From positions 51,531 to 115,530 of the forward strand of contig JADFDS010000001.1 in NCBI GenBank assembly GCA_018262715.1: DNA of 64,000 bases, in the 5' to 3' direction. The notes under the pieces are model-generated. The model searched no databases, was not told where the DNA came from, and was given only the letters and a program-made list of their open reading frames with translations. The position numbers and the translations under genes are program-made. Of this stretch, positions 44,784 to 52,552 are shown in pieces (positions within the stretch are counted from its first letter, which is position 1; each line of letters opens with the position of its first letter). The DNA is from Bacteroidota bacterium. Lineage in GTDB: Bacteria; Bacteroidota; Bacteroidia; Bacteroidales; VadinHA17.

Positions 44784-45847
44784 CCGTTTATCAGGTTGGC
44801 AGGCTCGGGCAGCCTGGAGCCATCCTTCGCGAGGAAGCGCTCCGAAGGATCTGCCTTGATACCCATCCTGCGAAGCAGGGGAAGCGACTGCACATTATGG
44901 TACTGAAGCCCGAGCTCCCATGGATTGTATCCCAGAATCAGGCCGGCGACCTCCTCATAAGTCAGGACGGGAATTCCCTGGCCATCAGCACCGTAGGTAA
45001 TGCCGTCAATCTCCCTGATGGTGTACTGCCAGCGGTCCATGAACATGGTGCAGCCAGGGCAGTTGGCAATTATCATATCGGGCCTGTAAGGTTCCATCGA
45101 CTCAAACTTCTTTCGCGAGGCAAAGAGCGAGTAGCCCCTGTTGGCCTGCACCAGGTACTGTCTGAAGCCGAAGCCGCAACAGTGACGCCTTTCCGGGTAA
45201 TCAATGATATCACCGCCCCAAGCTTCAACCATGCCAACCAGCACATGCGGGAACTCAGCCCCGCCCACCCCGTACTTCGGGAACATCTTCGAGTAATGGC
45301 ATCCGATGTGTTCAACCACCTTCAATGGTTTGCCGGTGTTTATGTCGACAAGATTGTACTTCGCCTTGCGGGCTATCTGATCCCTGAACTTATAGATGAT
45401 GTCACTGGTGTGCGATATGGTTTCCGGAACTTCAAATGTGCGCCCTGTGGCCTTATACAGATCCTCACGGGTTCGTTCAAGCGTCTCCGGAAAATGTTTC
45501 CATGTCTCGAGTATCTCTGAATAAATGCCAAAAGAGGTGACACATGAGATTGCTATGTGCCTGTACCCGGCTTCGGTGGCGAGCGCAAAATGGCGTGCCA
45601 CTACAGCCTGTATCGTTTCAAACGGCACAACATCACCGTGGTAGCCAATGCCAGTGCAGGTTGTGTGCCGGGGATCCTCGAAGACATCCTTGCCCAGATC
45701 ATCACGGAGAATTTTCAGGAAATACTGCTCCGAGCCGGCAAAGAATGTCTGCCTGATGCATGACCTGACATAAAAGAAATGATCGTCAGGGATCTCCTTC
45801 TGGTATTCTGCCCAGATCCTCTTCTTACCTTCCGGTTTCATATACAT
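44780..45847 (-). CDS. HdrB-like CCG-domain subunit
   Basis: The protein has 355 aa with two CCG-type regions. The C-terminal one is complete (IGCHYSK near 184, RHCCGFG near 222 and NCPGC near 262) and could bind a non-cubane [4Fe-4S] cluster as in HdrB. The N-terminal one has the correct spacing (C30, C64, C102) but is degenerate: the CC pair is TC and the final CxxC is CVTS. The family catalyses disulfide/thiol redox in HdrABC or acts in related quinone-linked complexes. It overlaps the HdrC-like gene by 23 bp. ATG 45847 is used; an ATG at 45841 is also possible. Confidence 0.87.
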   Translation of the reverse strand: MYMKPEGKKRIWAEYQKEIPDDHFFYVRSCIRQTFFAGSEQYFLKILRDDLGKDVFEDPRHTTCTGIGYHGDVVPFETIQAVVARHFALATEAGYRHIAISCVTSFGIYSEILETWKHFPETLERTREDLYKATGRTFEVPETISHTSDIIYKFRDQIARKAKYNLVDINTGKPLKVVEHIGCHYSKMFPKYGVGGAEFPHVLVGMVEAWGGDIIDYPERRHCCGFGFRQYLVQANRGYSLFASRKKFESMEPYRPDMIIANCPGCTMFMDRWQYTIREIDGITYGADGQGIPVLTYEEVAGLILGYNPWELGLQYHNVQSLPLLRRMGIKADPSERFLAKDGSRLPEPANLING

Positions 45848-46592
45848 CCTTCCTTATGTCTTCAGGTTCATTCTGGTGGCAGCCGCTGTCGGCCGAGACC
45901 ACATGCCTGAAGTATTCAAAATCACGCCCTTCCTTTTTGAACTCCATTCCCATCTCTTCAGCCTTCTTCTCGGAGGCCTCTTCGATGGCATCATATAGAT
46001 CCTGTCCGCCGGTCACTTTAAAAATGCTCTTCAGCTCATCCAGCACATCATCAGGGATAAGCCTTGTGGGACCCTCCCTGCCGTTGAGCTCACCGCCGAG
46101 ACGGGCAAGCGAGTCATCCATGTGATTGTAATAGTGTTCCCATGCCGGGCCCTGTTCCGGATGTGCCTCAGGGTCCACGTCATATGAGACAACACAGTAG
46201 CCATGCTTGAGAACATTGTCGCCCACTGTACGCTTGATGGCGAACTGCTGTCTCCCCTTCTCGGATGCAGTGAAGTATCCGAGTTCCTGTGACAGCTTAC
46301 GGAGGGCCATGATGACCATGCCAGGGGTGTTGCCCCTGGGGCACCGGGTCTTGCAGCTCATGCACTGCCCGCAGTACCATATGGTCTCGCTCTTCAGCAA
46401 CTCCCTGATAACATCATTGTTGCGGGTCTGAACGAGGTCGACAACCCGGCGCGGATCATAGTTGTAATATTCGGCTGCCGGACATATGCCTGTGCATATC
46501 CCGCAGTTCATGCAGGCCTTCAGTCCCTCTTCGAAACGTATGTCCTGCAACAGCCTTGAATAGAGATCTTCCATAAGTTCGGATATTGCCAT
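45825..46592 (-). CDS. HdrC-like [4Fe-4S] subunit
   Basis: The start is taken at ATG 46592 (MAISELMEDLYSRLL), 255 aa; the frame continues to a TTG at 46616 without better features. Two ferredoxin motifs are present: CMNCGICTGICP (C27, C30, C33, C37) and CGQCMSCKTRCP (C74, C77, C80, C84), the standard HdrC pattern. A longer C-terminal tail (about 150 residues, containing DPEAHPEQGPAWEHYYNH) is unusual for HdrC (about 180 aa). It is the first gene of the five-gene operon. A perfect -7 motif on the minus strand (TAATTTTG, 46605-46612) lies just before the ATG, which would mean a very short leader. Confidence 0.87.
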   Translation of the reverse strand: MAISELMEDLYSRLLQDIRFEEGLKACMNCGICTGICPAAEYYNYDPRRVVDLVQTRNNDVIRELLKSETIWYCGQCMSCKTRCPRGNTPGMVIMALRKLSQELGYFTASEKGRQQFAIKRTVGDNVLKHGYCVVSYDVDPEAHPEQGPAWEHYYNHMDDSLARLGGELNGREGPTRLIPDDVLDELKSIFKVTGGQDLYDAIEEASEKKAEEMGMEFKKEGRDFEYFRHVVSADSGCHQNEPEDIRKDVYETGR

Positions 46593-46639
46593 TTTAGGGA
46601 AGTTCAAAATTAGCAATGACTTATGACGCCGGGAACGGG

Positions 46640-46925
46640 ATTAACACCCATTTTGGCGGGAGTATTTATACTTAGAAGCAGGCAGTGGGCAGTATCAGTA
46701 GGCAGTTTGAGACTCCGACGTAGGAGGTGGCTCAATCCCGTATCCGCCGGCTGGCGGATCGGGAAGGCAGTACCAGTAGGCAATCGGCAGCAAAGTAAGG
46801 CAATAGGCAATAGTGCCATGGATTACCACTATTGCCCGCATGGCATACAGAATTGCATTCATTTGGCTATATGAAACCGCTGAGTTGCCCGCAGGGCATA
46901 CAGCATTGTAAAAGAATGAATAACT
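46640..46925. repeat. Intergenic region with AGGCAGT/AGGCAAT iterations and two 24-bp near-identical repeats
   Basis: The gap of about 350 bp between the divergent Hdr-like operon and the GH172 gene has no convincing gene. From about 46678 to 46812 it contains irregular copies of AGGCAGT or AGGCAAT (for example at 46678, 46701, 46765, 46777, 46798 and 46803). Two 24-bp copies sharing TTGCCCGCA, GGCATACAG and ATTG, with two mismatches, are at 46832-46855 and 46885-46908, 53 bp apart. Such low-complexity intergenic tracts look like degenerate dispersed repeats. The region must also contain the promoters for both flanking genes. Confidence 0.6.
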
Positions 46926-46946
46926 TTATTCCCAAACCCCTGCCCA

Positions 46947-48539
46947 ATGAAAAAAACCGGAATCATCAGCCACCTGTTCCTGCTTATGGCCGCCGTTTGT
47001 CTGCTCTCTTCCTGCAAAAATGAAACCGTGATCACCTTCCGGTCACTGCTCCGGGAGATGACCTCCGCAGAGACGCTGACACGGTATCCCACACCAGACT
47101 ACAGGCTGGTGCAATTCAGCTCATACGACAGACGCAGCATCCACCCTGACAGCGCAGGATGGTACGCCAACAATGACTATACCCATTTCATCCGCGAGGA
47201 GACTACCGGCGGCCGGTGTGAATATGTAATGCTCGAAGCAGACGGCCCCGGCGCCATCGTCCGCTGGTGGATGACATTCGGAGATGAAGACGCCCTGAAC
47301 TCATACATCAGGGTTTATCTCGACGGCCGGACCGAACCGGTAATTGAAGGCATGGCTCCGGAACTGGTTGGCGGGGGTGTCCTGGCCCCCGCACCCCTGA
47401 GCACATCAGTCTCACCACTGACGGAACCGCAGCGCCGCGGTTACAACCTCTACCTTCCCATACCGTTTGCTGAAAAGTGCATCATCACCCTTGAAAACGA
47501 CTCCGTTCTCATCACACCACAGAGACGCAAACCCTCGATTTATTACAACATTGATGTCCGGCTATATGAAGAGGGCATCAGGGTTGCCTCTGTAAAAAGC
47601 GAAACGTTTCGTGATGACACCCTTGCCATCGCAGAATGTGCTGCGGACCTCGACAGGGCGGGCAGCAACCAGACAACGGGCAAAGAGCAGAGATCATCCG
47701 ATGGCATGTTCCCTCCCGGCACGGAATGCCGGATATCAGTTACGGGGAAAAACCTTGCTGTCAGCAACCTCTCACTCAGTCTCTCCGGATCCGATACTGC
47801 AGCCCTGCTGAAAGGGACCATCATCCGGATGTGGTTCGATGGCCACAGTACCGTGGAGGTGCCGGCTGGCAACTTCTTCGGCACCGGCTACACATACAAC
47901 TCCTGTCACACCCGCTTCACGGCCGCTGAGACCGACGGCACGCTGAGCTCTTCATGGCTGATGCCATTCCGTGACAGCTGCAGAATAAGCATCCTCAACA
48001 GTACCGATGACACAATTGCTGTAAAAACGCTGGTTACCCTGGCACCCTACAGGTGGAATGAAAACTCAATGCATTTCGGAGCGTCATGGAAGGAGTACCC
48101 GGGGTTTGAAACAGCCGGCTCAGAAAACACCGGGGGAACGGGACTGCACACTGACGTGAATATAGCCGGGCTCAGGGGGAAAGGGTTATATGCCGGTGAT
48201 GCAGTGCTGGTTTTCAACACTGCTGACGCCTGGTGGGGCGAGGGTGATGAGAAGATCTACACCGACGGCGAAACTTTCCCATCATCCTTCGGAACAGGAA
48301 CGGAGGATTACTACGGATATGCATGGTGCCGTCCGGAACTGTTTGACCACCCTCTGATTGCACAACCGGCAGGATATGGGAACTTTCACCCGGGGATGAG
48401 CGTGAATATGCGCTACAGGATACTGGATGCGATACCATTCAGGGAATCACTCCGGGCCGACATCGAAATGTGGCACTGGGTGAAAACAACAATCGACTTT
48501 TCGGTCACCGCATGGTTCTACAGGCTGCCTGAATTTTAA
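46947..48539 (+). CDS. DUF2961 / GH172-family lipoprotein
   Basis: The protein is 530 aa. The lipobox is VCLLSSC (Cys23). The family pattern is clear: GPGAIVRWWMTFGDEDALNSYIRVYLDG near the N-terminus (read as GPGAIVRWW and IRVYLDG), NLYLPIPFAEKCIIT in the middle and GTGTEDYYGYAWCRPELFDHP near residues 449-468 (key GTGTEDYYGYAW). Characterised GH172 members act on furanoside glycans (for example difructose dianhydride and arabinofuranan enzymes). The substrate here is unknown. It is anchored in a membrane facing the periplasm or the surface. No SusCD pair or regulator is adjacent. Confidence 0.88.
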   Translation: MKKTGIISHLFLLMAAVCLLSSCKNETVITFRSLLREMTSAETLTRYPTPDYRLVQFSSYDRRSIHPDSAGWYANNDYTHFIREETTGGRCEYVMLEADGPGAIVRWWMTFGDEDALNSYIRVYLDGRTEPVIEGMAPELVGGGVLAPAPLSTSVSPLTEPQRRGYNLYLPIPFAEKCIITLENDSVLITPQRRKPSIYYNIDVRLYEEGIRVASVKSETFRDDTLAIAECAADLDRAGSNQTTGKEQRSSDGMFPPGTECRISVTGKNLAVSNLSLSLSGSDTAALLKGTIIRMWFDGHSTVEVPAGNFFGTGYTYNSCHTRFTAAETDGTLSSSWLMPFRDSCRISILNSTDDTIAVKTLVTLAPYRWNENSMHFGASWKEYPGFETAGSENTGGTGLHTDVNIAGLRGKGLYAGDAVLVFNTADAWWGEGDEKIYTDGETFPSSFGTGTEDYYGYAWCRPELFDHPLIAQPAGYGNFHPGMSVNMRYRILDAIPFRESLRADIEMWHWVKTTIDFSVTAWFYRLPEF

Positions 48540-48589
48540 ATGAGTACGCCGGCCGCGGTCGAGCATGTCGTCTTGCCCGGGAGGTCAGA

Positions 48590-49162
48590 CTATCTCTTTT
48601 TCTCTTTCCCCCGGCGGGAAAAGTATCGGAGCCATATGCCGGTAGCCGTGAACACCAGCAATGACAGGCCGGTAAAGGTGGTATAGATAAGCTTGAACAA
48701 CTCTCCATCAATGCCAAACAATCTGTCTATCACTGACATGTCATGTATGTCTTCAACCAGGTCTGATCTCCTGTTCTCCACATAGAGCACCTCTCCTGTT
48801 GCGCCGTCAAGCTGAATGCCATGGTAGTGATGTGCGAACACGAACTTCACCATCCCTTTGTCAGGCCTTATGTCAATCCTGTCTAGCTCCTCGCTGAGCC
48901 CTTTTCTTCCTGTGGCATGAAGTGCCCTGACAGCTAAAGCGTTAAGCGAGTCAAGCGGAAGCCATTGCCGGAAATCAGAAGTAGTCCCCTCATGGGAGAC
49001 CGGATGCAGATACCCGTTGCTGTTCTTTTTCCAGCCGAGGAGTATCCCCGAGACAGCTACGATGATCAGGGCCACAGAGAGAAATGAGGCTGTCAGGCGG
49101 TGAATTTTCCTGATCAGTTTCACCCTTTCCCCGTTTCCGTTTGTACCTGTTGTCAATGCCAT
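48590..49162 (-). CDS. PepSY-associated membrane protein
   Basis: The protein (190 aa) has two membrane segments: about 22-45 (TASFLSVALIIVAVSGILLGW) and about 160-180 (YTTFTGLSLLVFTATGIWL). Between them is a PepSY-like periplasmic domain (KFVFAHHYHGIQLDGATGEVLYVE, key HHYHG). The N-terminal KIHRLTASFLSV and the C-terminal FTGLSLLVFTATGIWLRYF match PepSY_TM proteins, often linked to iron-siderophore reduction or metal uptake. It is convergent with the GH172 gene. Confidence 0.8.
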   Translation of the reverse strand: MALTTGTNGNGERVKLIRKIHRLTASFLSVALIIVAVSGILLGWKKNSNGYLHPVSHEGTTSDFRQWLPLDSLNALAVRALHATGRKGLSEELDRIDIRPDKGMVKFVFAHHYHGIQLDGATGEVLYVENRRSDLVEDIHDMSVIDRLFGIDGELFKLIYTTFTGLSLLVFTATGIWLRYFSRRGKEKKR

Positions 49163-49270
49163 CCTGCCTGTTTTTCTTTCAGGGGCATAAAGAAAGCACT
49201 ATCATTCCGGAAATCCAAAATCCGGTTGCACACACCGCAGTAACAGACAAATCCGGCAACAGGCAGCTGT

Positions 49271-51628
49271 TTAATACCACCGTTTTCTCATCTTGTCTTT
49301 CTCGTTGACAGGATTGGCATCAAGAACGAACATGCCACGTCCGTGCGTGGCAATGATTATCATATTGTCACGAGGGTGAATCTGCAGGTCATGCACATAC
49401 GCGAAAGGAAGATCACCCAGCACCTCCCAGCGGGCGCCACCGTCCTTGCTGACATAAACACCGGCATCAGTTCCTGCATAGAGCAGATCCTTCCTGACCG
49501 GATCCTCCCTGATGACATTCACCGGTCCCACAGGAATATTTCCTGAGATATCAGTCCATGTATCACCAAAATCGGTTGATTTCCAGACATATACCTGGAA
49601 ATCATCATCACGCCTGCCGGTCTGGGTCATATACACTGTGCCAAGATCATATTTTGATGCCACCACACGAGACACCCACCTTACCGGAACATTCTTCGGT
49701 CTGAGCTCGGTCCAGATCTTTCCGCCGTCTTTCGTACGCCAGATCCTGCCGTCATCAGTGCCTGCATAGAGAAGTCCTGCCCTCATGGGAGATTCATCCA
49801 ATGTCTGGATGGTCTGATAGCTTATGTCGCCCTGCTTTTTGGGGTCATTGAAGGTGAGGTCAGGGCTTATGAACTCCCATGTGTTACCCTTATCGCGTGA
49901 CATCATCACATACTGCATCCCATGGTAAACAATGTCGGGATTATGCGGTGAGAGAAGCGTAGGAGCAACCCACTGCCCGCGTAACCTCGGCTCGTCGGCA
50001 TACCTTACCGGAAGGAGGTCCTTGCGGCTTGCCGGGTAATTGTCTATCTCTGCCCTGGCCAGCGCACCGTAGAAGGTACTTGAATAAATTGTGTTATTGT
50101 CGCGCGGGTCAACCGCATGAGAACTCCCCTCTGCCCCTAGGGTGTTCCTGAATTCCACGGGACGTACCCTGTCGCGCCCGCGCGAAAGATCTACACCCCC
50201 GTAGAAGCTGTGATGATCCTGAATCGAGCCGAATACCCTGAAAGGTACGCTGAAGTCATACGCGATGTTGTAGAACTGTGCAAGAGGAAGCTCCGCAATA
50301 GGATATTTCCAGGTGGCACCCTTGTCATACGATATTGTCAGGCCGCCATCCTGTACATTAAGCAGGTAATTGGGATTGTTCGGGTCTATCCATAATCCGT
50401 GATGGTCTGCATGGGGCCCGTCGAGGGTCCTGAAGGTTGCACCTCCGTCAACCGATTTGTGGAGCTCAATGCCAAGCGTAAATATGGTGTTCTCATCCTT
50501 CGGGTCAACCCTGATCTGCCCGAAGACCCATCCATAAGTTCCCGAGTGATACTCCATATAAACCCTGGTTTCCCCGGTGAGCCCGCTGACCTGCTTCCAT
50601 GACGCCCCGGCGTCACCCGAACGGTAAACCGTGGCTCCTTTGATGACATCCTGCTTCTGACGGCCGTAAGAATCAAGTTCACCGGGCTTTGCCTTATAGG
50701 CTATCTCGTAGTTGTCAAGCAACAGGTAAAGCACATCAGGATTGGAGAGAGATATATCCACGCCTATGCGACCGCGGTGCTGCGGTGCGGGAAGCCCCGC
50801 GTTGATCTCCTTCCAGGTTTTGCCGCCGTCAGTCGATTTCCAGACGCCGCAATTGCGTGTATCCGCAAATGTGCGGGGATCATTCCACTTAAGCCTCGTA
50901 CGTTCCCAGGTGGTAGCGTACAGCGTGTTCGGATCACGAGGATCAAGCACTATGTCACAGACACCGGTATTCTGATTTATTGAGAGGATCTTCGTCCAGT
51001 TCTTCCCGCCATCGGCGGTCTTATACAATCCGCGCTCCTCGTTCGGGGTCCACTCATGGCCGGGAGAGGCAACATAAACAATGTCAGTGTTCCCGGGATT
51101 GACCCGTATTCTCCCGATAGTGTGGGTGTTCTCAAGGCCCATAAGGTCCCAGGTCTTGCCTCCGTCAGTGGTTTTAAATACACCGCATCCTGCATTGGAG
51201 CTTCGGAAGATATTGGCCTCACCGGTACCAACCCATACGACATCCGGGTTCTTCGGGTCAATTGCAATGTCACCAATTGAGGCTGTAGGCATCTCGTCAA
51301 ATACGGATTCAAAAGTGGTTCCCTCATTGACTGATTTCCACACACCGCCGGTTGCTGATCCCACCCAGATTGTGTATTGTCCGCCCCTGGGCGAAACTGC
51401 TTCGACGTCAGTGCACCGTCCGCTGATATTGGTCGGACCTATGTACTGCCAGTGCAGGTCCTTATATGGTGATGAAGCCCTCAGACCGGCCTGGGCGGCG
51501 AACATCTTCACACGCCCGGTTCCCTTGAGGACCGGCTGTTTTGCCTGGGCAGAGAGCCGGAAAGGCATAACAAACAAAAGGATAACCAACAAGATTGCCG
51601 GAACAATTCCGGAGGTGCATCTTTTCAT
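49271..51628 (-). CDS. Exported sortilin/BNR-repeat beta-propeller protein
   Basis: The start is set at ATG 51628, which opens a signal peptide (MKRCTSGIVPAILLVILLF to about residue 30); 785 aa. The rest is made of repeated Asp-box/BNR motifs such as SVDGGATFRTL, TADGGKNWTKI, STDGGKTWKEI, TKDGGKIWTEL and SKDGGARWEVL, the pattern of VPS10/sortilin-like ten-bladed propellers (photosystem assembly Ycf48 also shows it). Conserved starts are DLHWQYIGPTNISGRCTD and VWVGSATGGVWKS. No enzyme motif is visible, and it lacks an obvious type IX C-terminal domain. It probably binds proteins or glycans at the cell envelope. Spacing to the upstream membrane protein gene is 53 bp. Confidence 0.88.
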   Translation of the reverse strand: MKRCTSGIVPAILLVILLFVMPFRLSAQAKQPVLKGTGRVKMFAAQAGLRASSPYKDLHWQYIGPTNISGRCTDVEAVSPRGGQYTIWVGSATGGVWKSVNEGTTFESVFDEMPTASIGDIAIDPKNPDVVWVGTGEANIFRSSNAGCGVFKTTDGGKTWDLMGLENTHTIGRIRVNPGNTDIVYVASPGHEWTPNEERGLYKTADGGKNWTKILSINQNTGVCDIVLDPRDPNTLYATTWERTRLKWNDPRTFADTRNCGVWKSTDGGKTWKEINAGLPAPQHRGRIGVDISLSNPDVLYLLLDNYEIAYKAKPGELDSYGRQKQDVIKGATVYRSGDAGASWKQVSGLTGETRVYMEYHSGTYGWVFGQIRVDPKDENTIFTLGIELHKSVDGGATFRTLDGPHADHHGLWIDPNNPNYLLNVQDGGLTISYDKGATWKYPIAELPLAQFYNIAYDFSVPFRVFGSIQDHHSFYGGVDLSRGRDRVRPVEFRNTLGAEGSSHAVDPRDNNTIYSSTFYGALARAEIDNYPASRKDLLPVRYADEPRLRGQWVAPTLLSPHNPDIVYHGMQYVMMSRDKGNTWEFISPDLTFNDPKKQGDISYQTIQTLDESPMRAGLLYAGTDDGRIWRTKDGGKIWTELRPKNVPVRWVSRVVASKYDLGTVYMTQTGRRDDDFQVYVWKSTDFGDTWTDISGNIPVGPVNVIREDPVRKDLLYAGTDAGVYVSKDGGARWEVLGDLPFAYVHDLQIHPRDNMIIIATHGRGMFVLDANPVNEKDKMRKRWY

Positions 51629-51681
51629 TACTGTCAGGTTAGGTTGATATTTATTATTTATCTGTTTTTTGCAGGACACCG

Positions 51682-52542
51682 TCAGCTTTTCACCTGCTGC
51701 ACGGCTTCGCACACTGAGGCGTACCGCCAGGCCTTCATGAAGAGCCTTATGATGAAGAGCGCCTGGGTGGCGATAAAAAAGAGGAAAACCATTATTCCCT
51801 TTTCGGGAGTTGAAGTGGCGGCAAACCACATCAGCGCCGCGATAAATATTACATTGAAGATAATGACGGCAAGGACTGTCAGGTATGAGTGCCAGAACCT
51901 CTCCCTGATTGCCCTGAAGCCTGCCCCGAGTGCCCTGAACACCTTCCGCGATCCCGTGGCGGCTATCCATCTCCTTGAGGCATCGGCTACAAAAAGCCAT
52001 ACCGGCAGACCAAGAGCCCATATTACATAGAAGAGATAAAAAAACTTCCCGTTCTGACGGGGCGAACCGGAGGCAATCAGGCCGGCAATCACGGGAATAC
52101 CAATCAGCACGAAGGTGTAGGCTCCTATAATCAGAATCATCAGCAGCGCGATCTTGAGAAACGGGATGAAGTTGCCTGCTGATGCTCTCAGGAAATCAGA
52201 GACCTTCAGCCCTCCCCATGCCAGGGAGAAACGCCTGAAAAGACCACCTGCAAAGAATGTCATGATAAAGAAACCGGCAAGGCTGATAAGCATTGTGCCG
52301 GCAGAAACTGACGCCATCAGCCCGCCCAGGGATTTGCCGAGGTCTCCGGCAATGCCGAGGTCAAATCCGTCATTGAGACGCTCAATTGCCAGGCTGCTCC
52401 CGAACATCATATTCAGGAACGAACGTAGCGGAAACCCGACCGCCAGCGTAAGAACCAGGGTTGTAACCCAGATAAGGAGTATAAGTTTATATGAAGATGC
52501 CGCAGCAGCAGCGCCGTTCTTCAGTGTCTTGAATAAGCTCAT
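51682..52542 (-). CDS. Polytopic membrane protein of unknown function
   Basis: The protein (286 aa) has about six membrane segments, including LILLIWVTTLVLTLAVGF, AGTMLISLAGFFIMTFFAGG, IALLMILIIGAYTFVLIGIP, FYLFYVIWALGLPVWLFVA and VLAVIIFNVIFIAALMWF. The GLFRRFSLAWGGLKVSDFL loop and RALGAGFRAIRERFW recall DUF4013-like helical proteins, but I am not certain of the family. It lies 10 bp after the M1 peptidase gene and upstream of the propeller gene, so the three are probably one transcription unit. Confidence 0.72.
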   Translation of the reverse strand: MSLFKTLKNGAAAAASSYKLILLIWVTTLVLTLAVGFPLRSFLNMMFGSSLAIERLNDGFDLGIAGDLGKSLGGLMASVSAGTMLISLAGFFIMTFFAGGLFRRFSLAWGGLKVSDFLRASAGNFIPFLKIALLMILIIGAYTFVLIGIPVIAGLIASGSPRQNGKFFYLFYVIWALGLPVWLFVADASRRWIAATGSRKVFRALGAGFRAIRERFWHSYLTVLAVIIFNVIFIAALMWFAATSTPEKGIMVFLFFIATQALFIIRLFMKAWRYASVCEAVQQVKS

Positions 52543-52552
52543 CTCGGAAAAT

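Noticed and set aside
43752..45847. Electron-bifurcating HdrABC complex
   Set aside because: The HdrA-like protein lacks the extra ferredoxin domains, and no hydrogenase or formate dehydrogenase genes are adjacent. A quinone-linked complex fits better with the membrane subunit.
46832..46908. Insertion-sequence ends or att repeats
   Set aside because: The two 24-bp copies are direct, only 53 bp apart, with no transposase between or around them.
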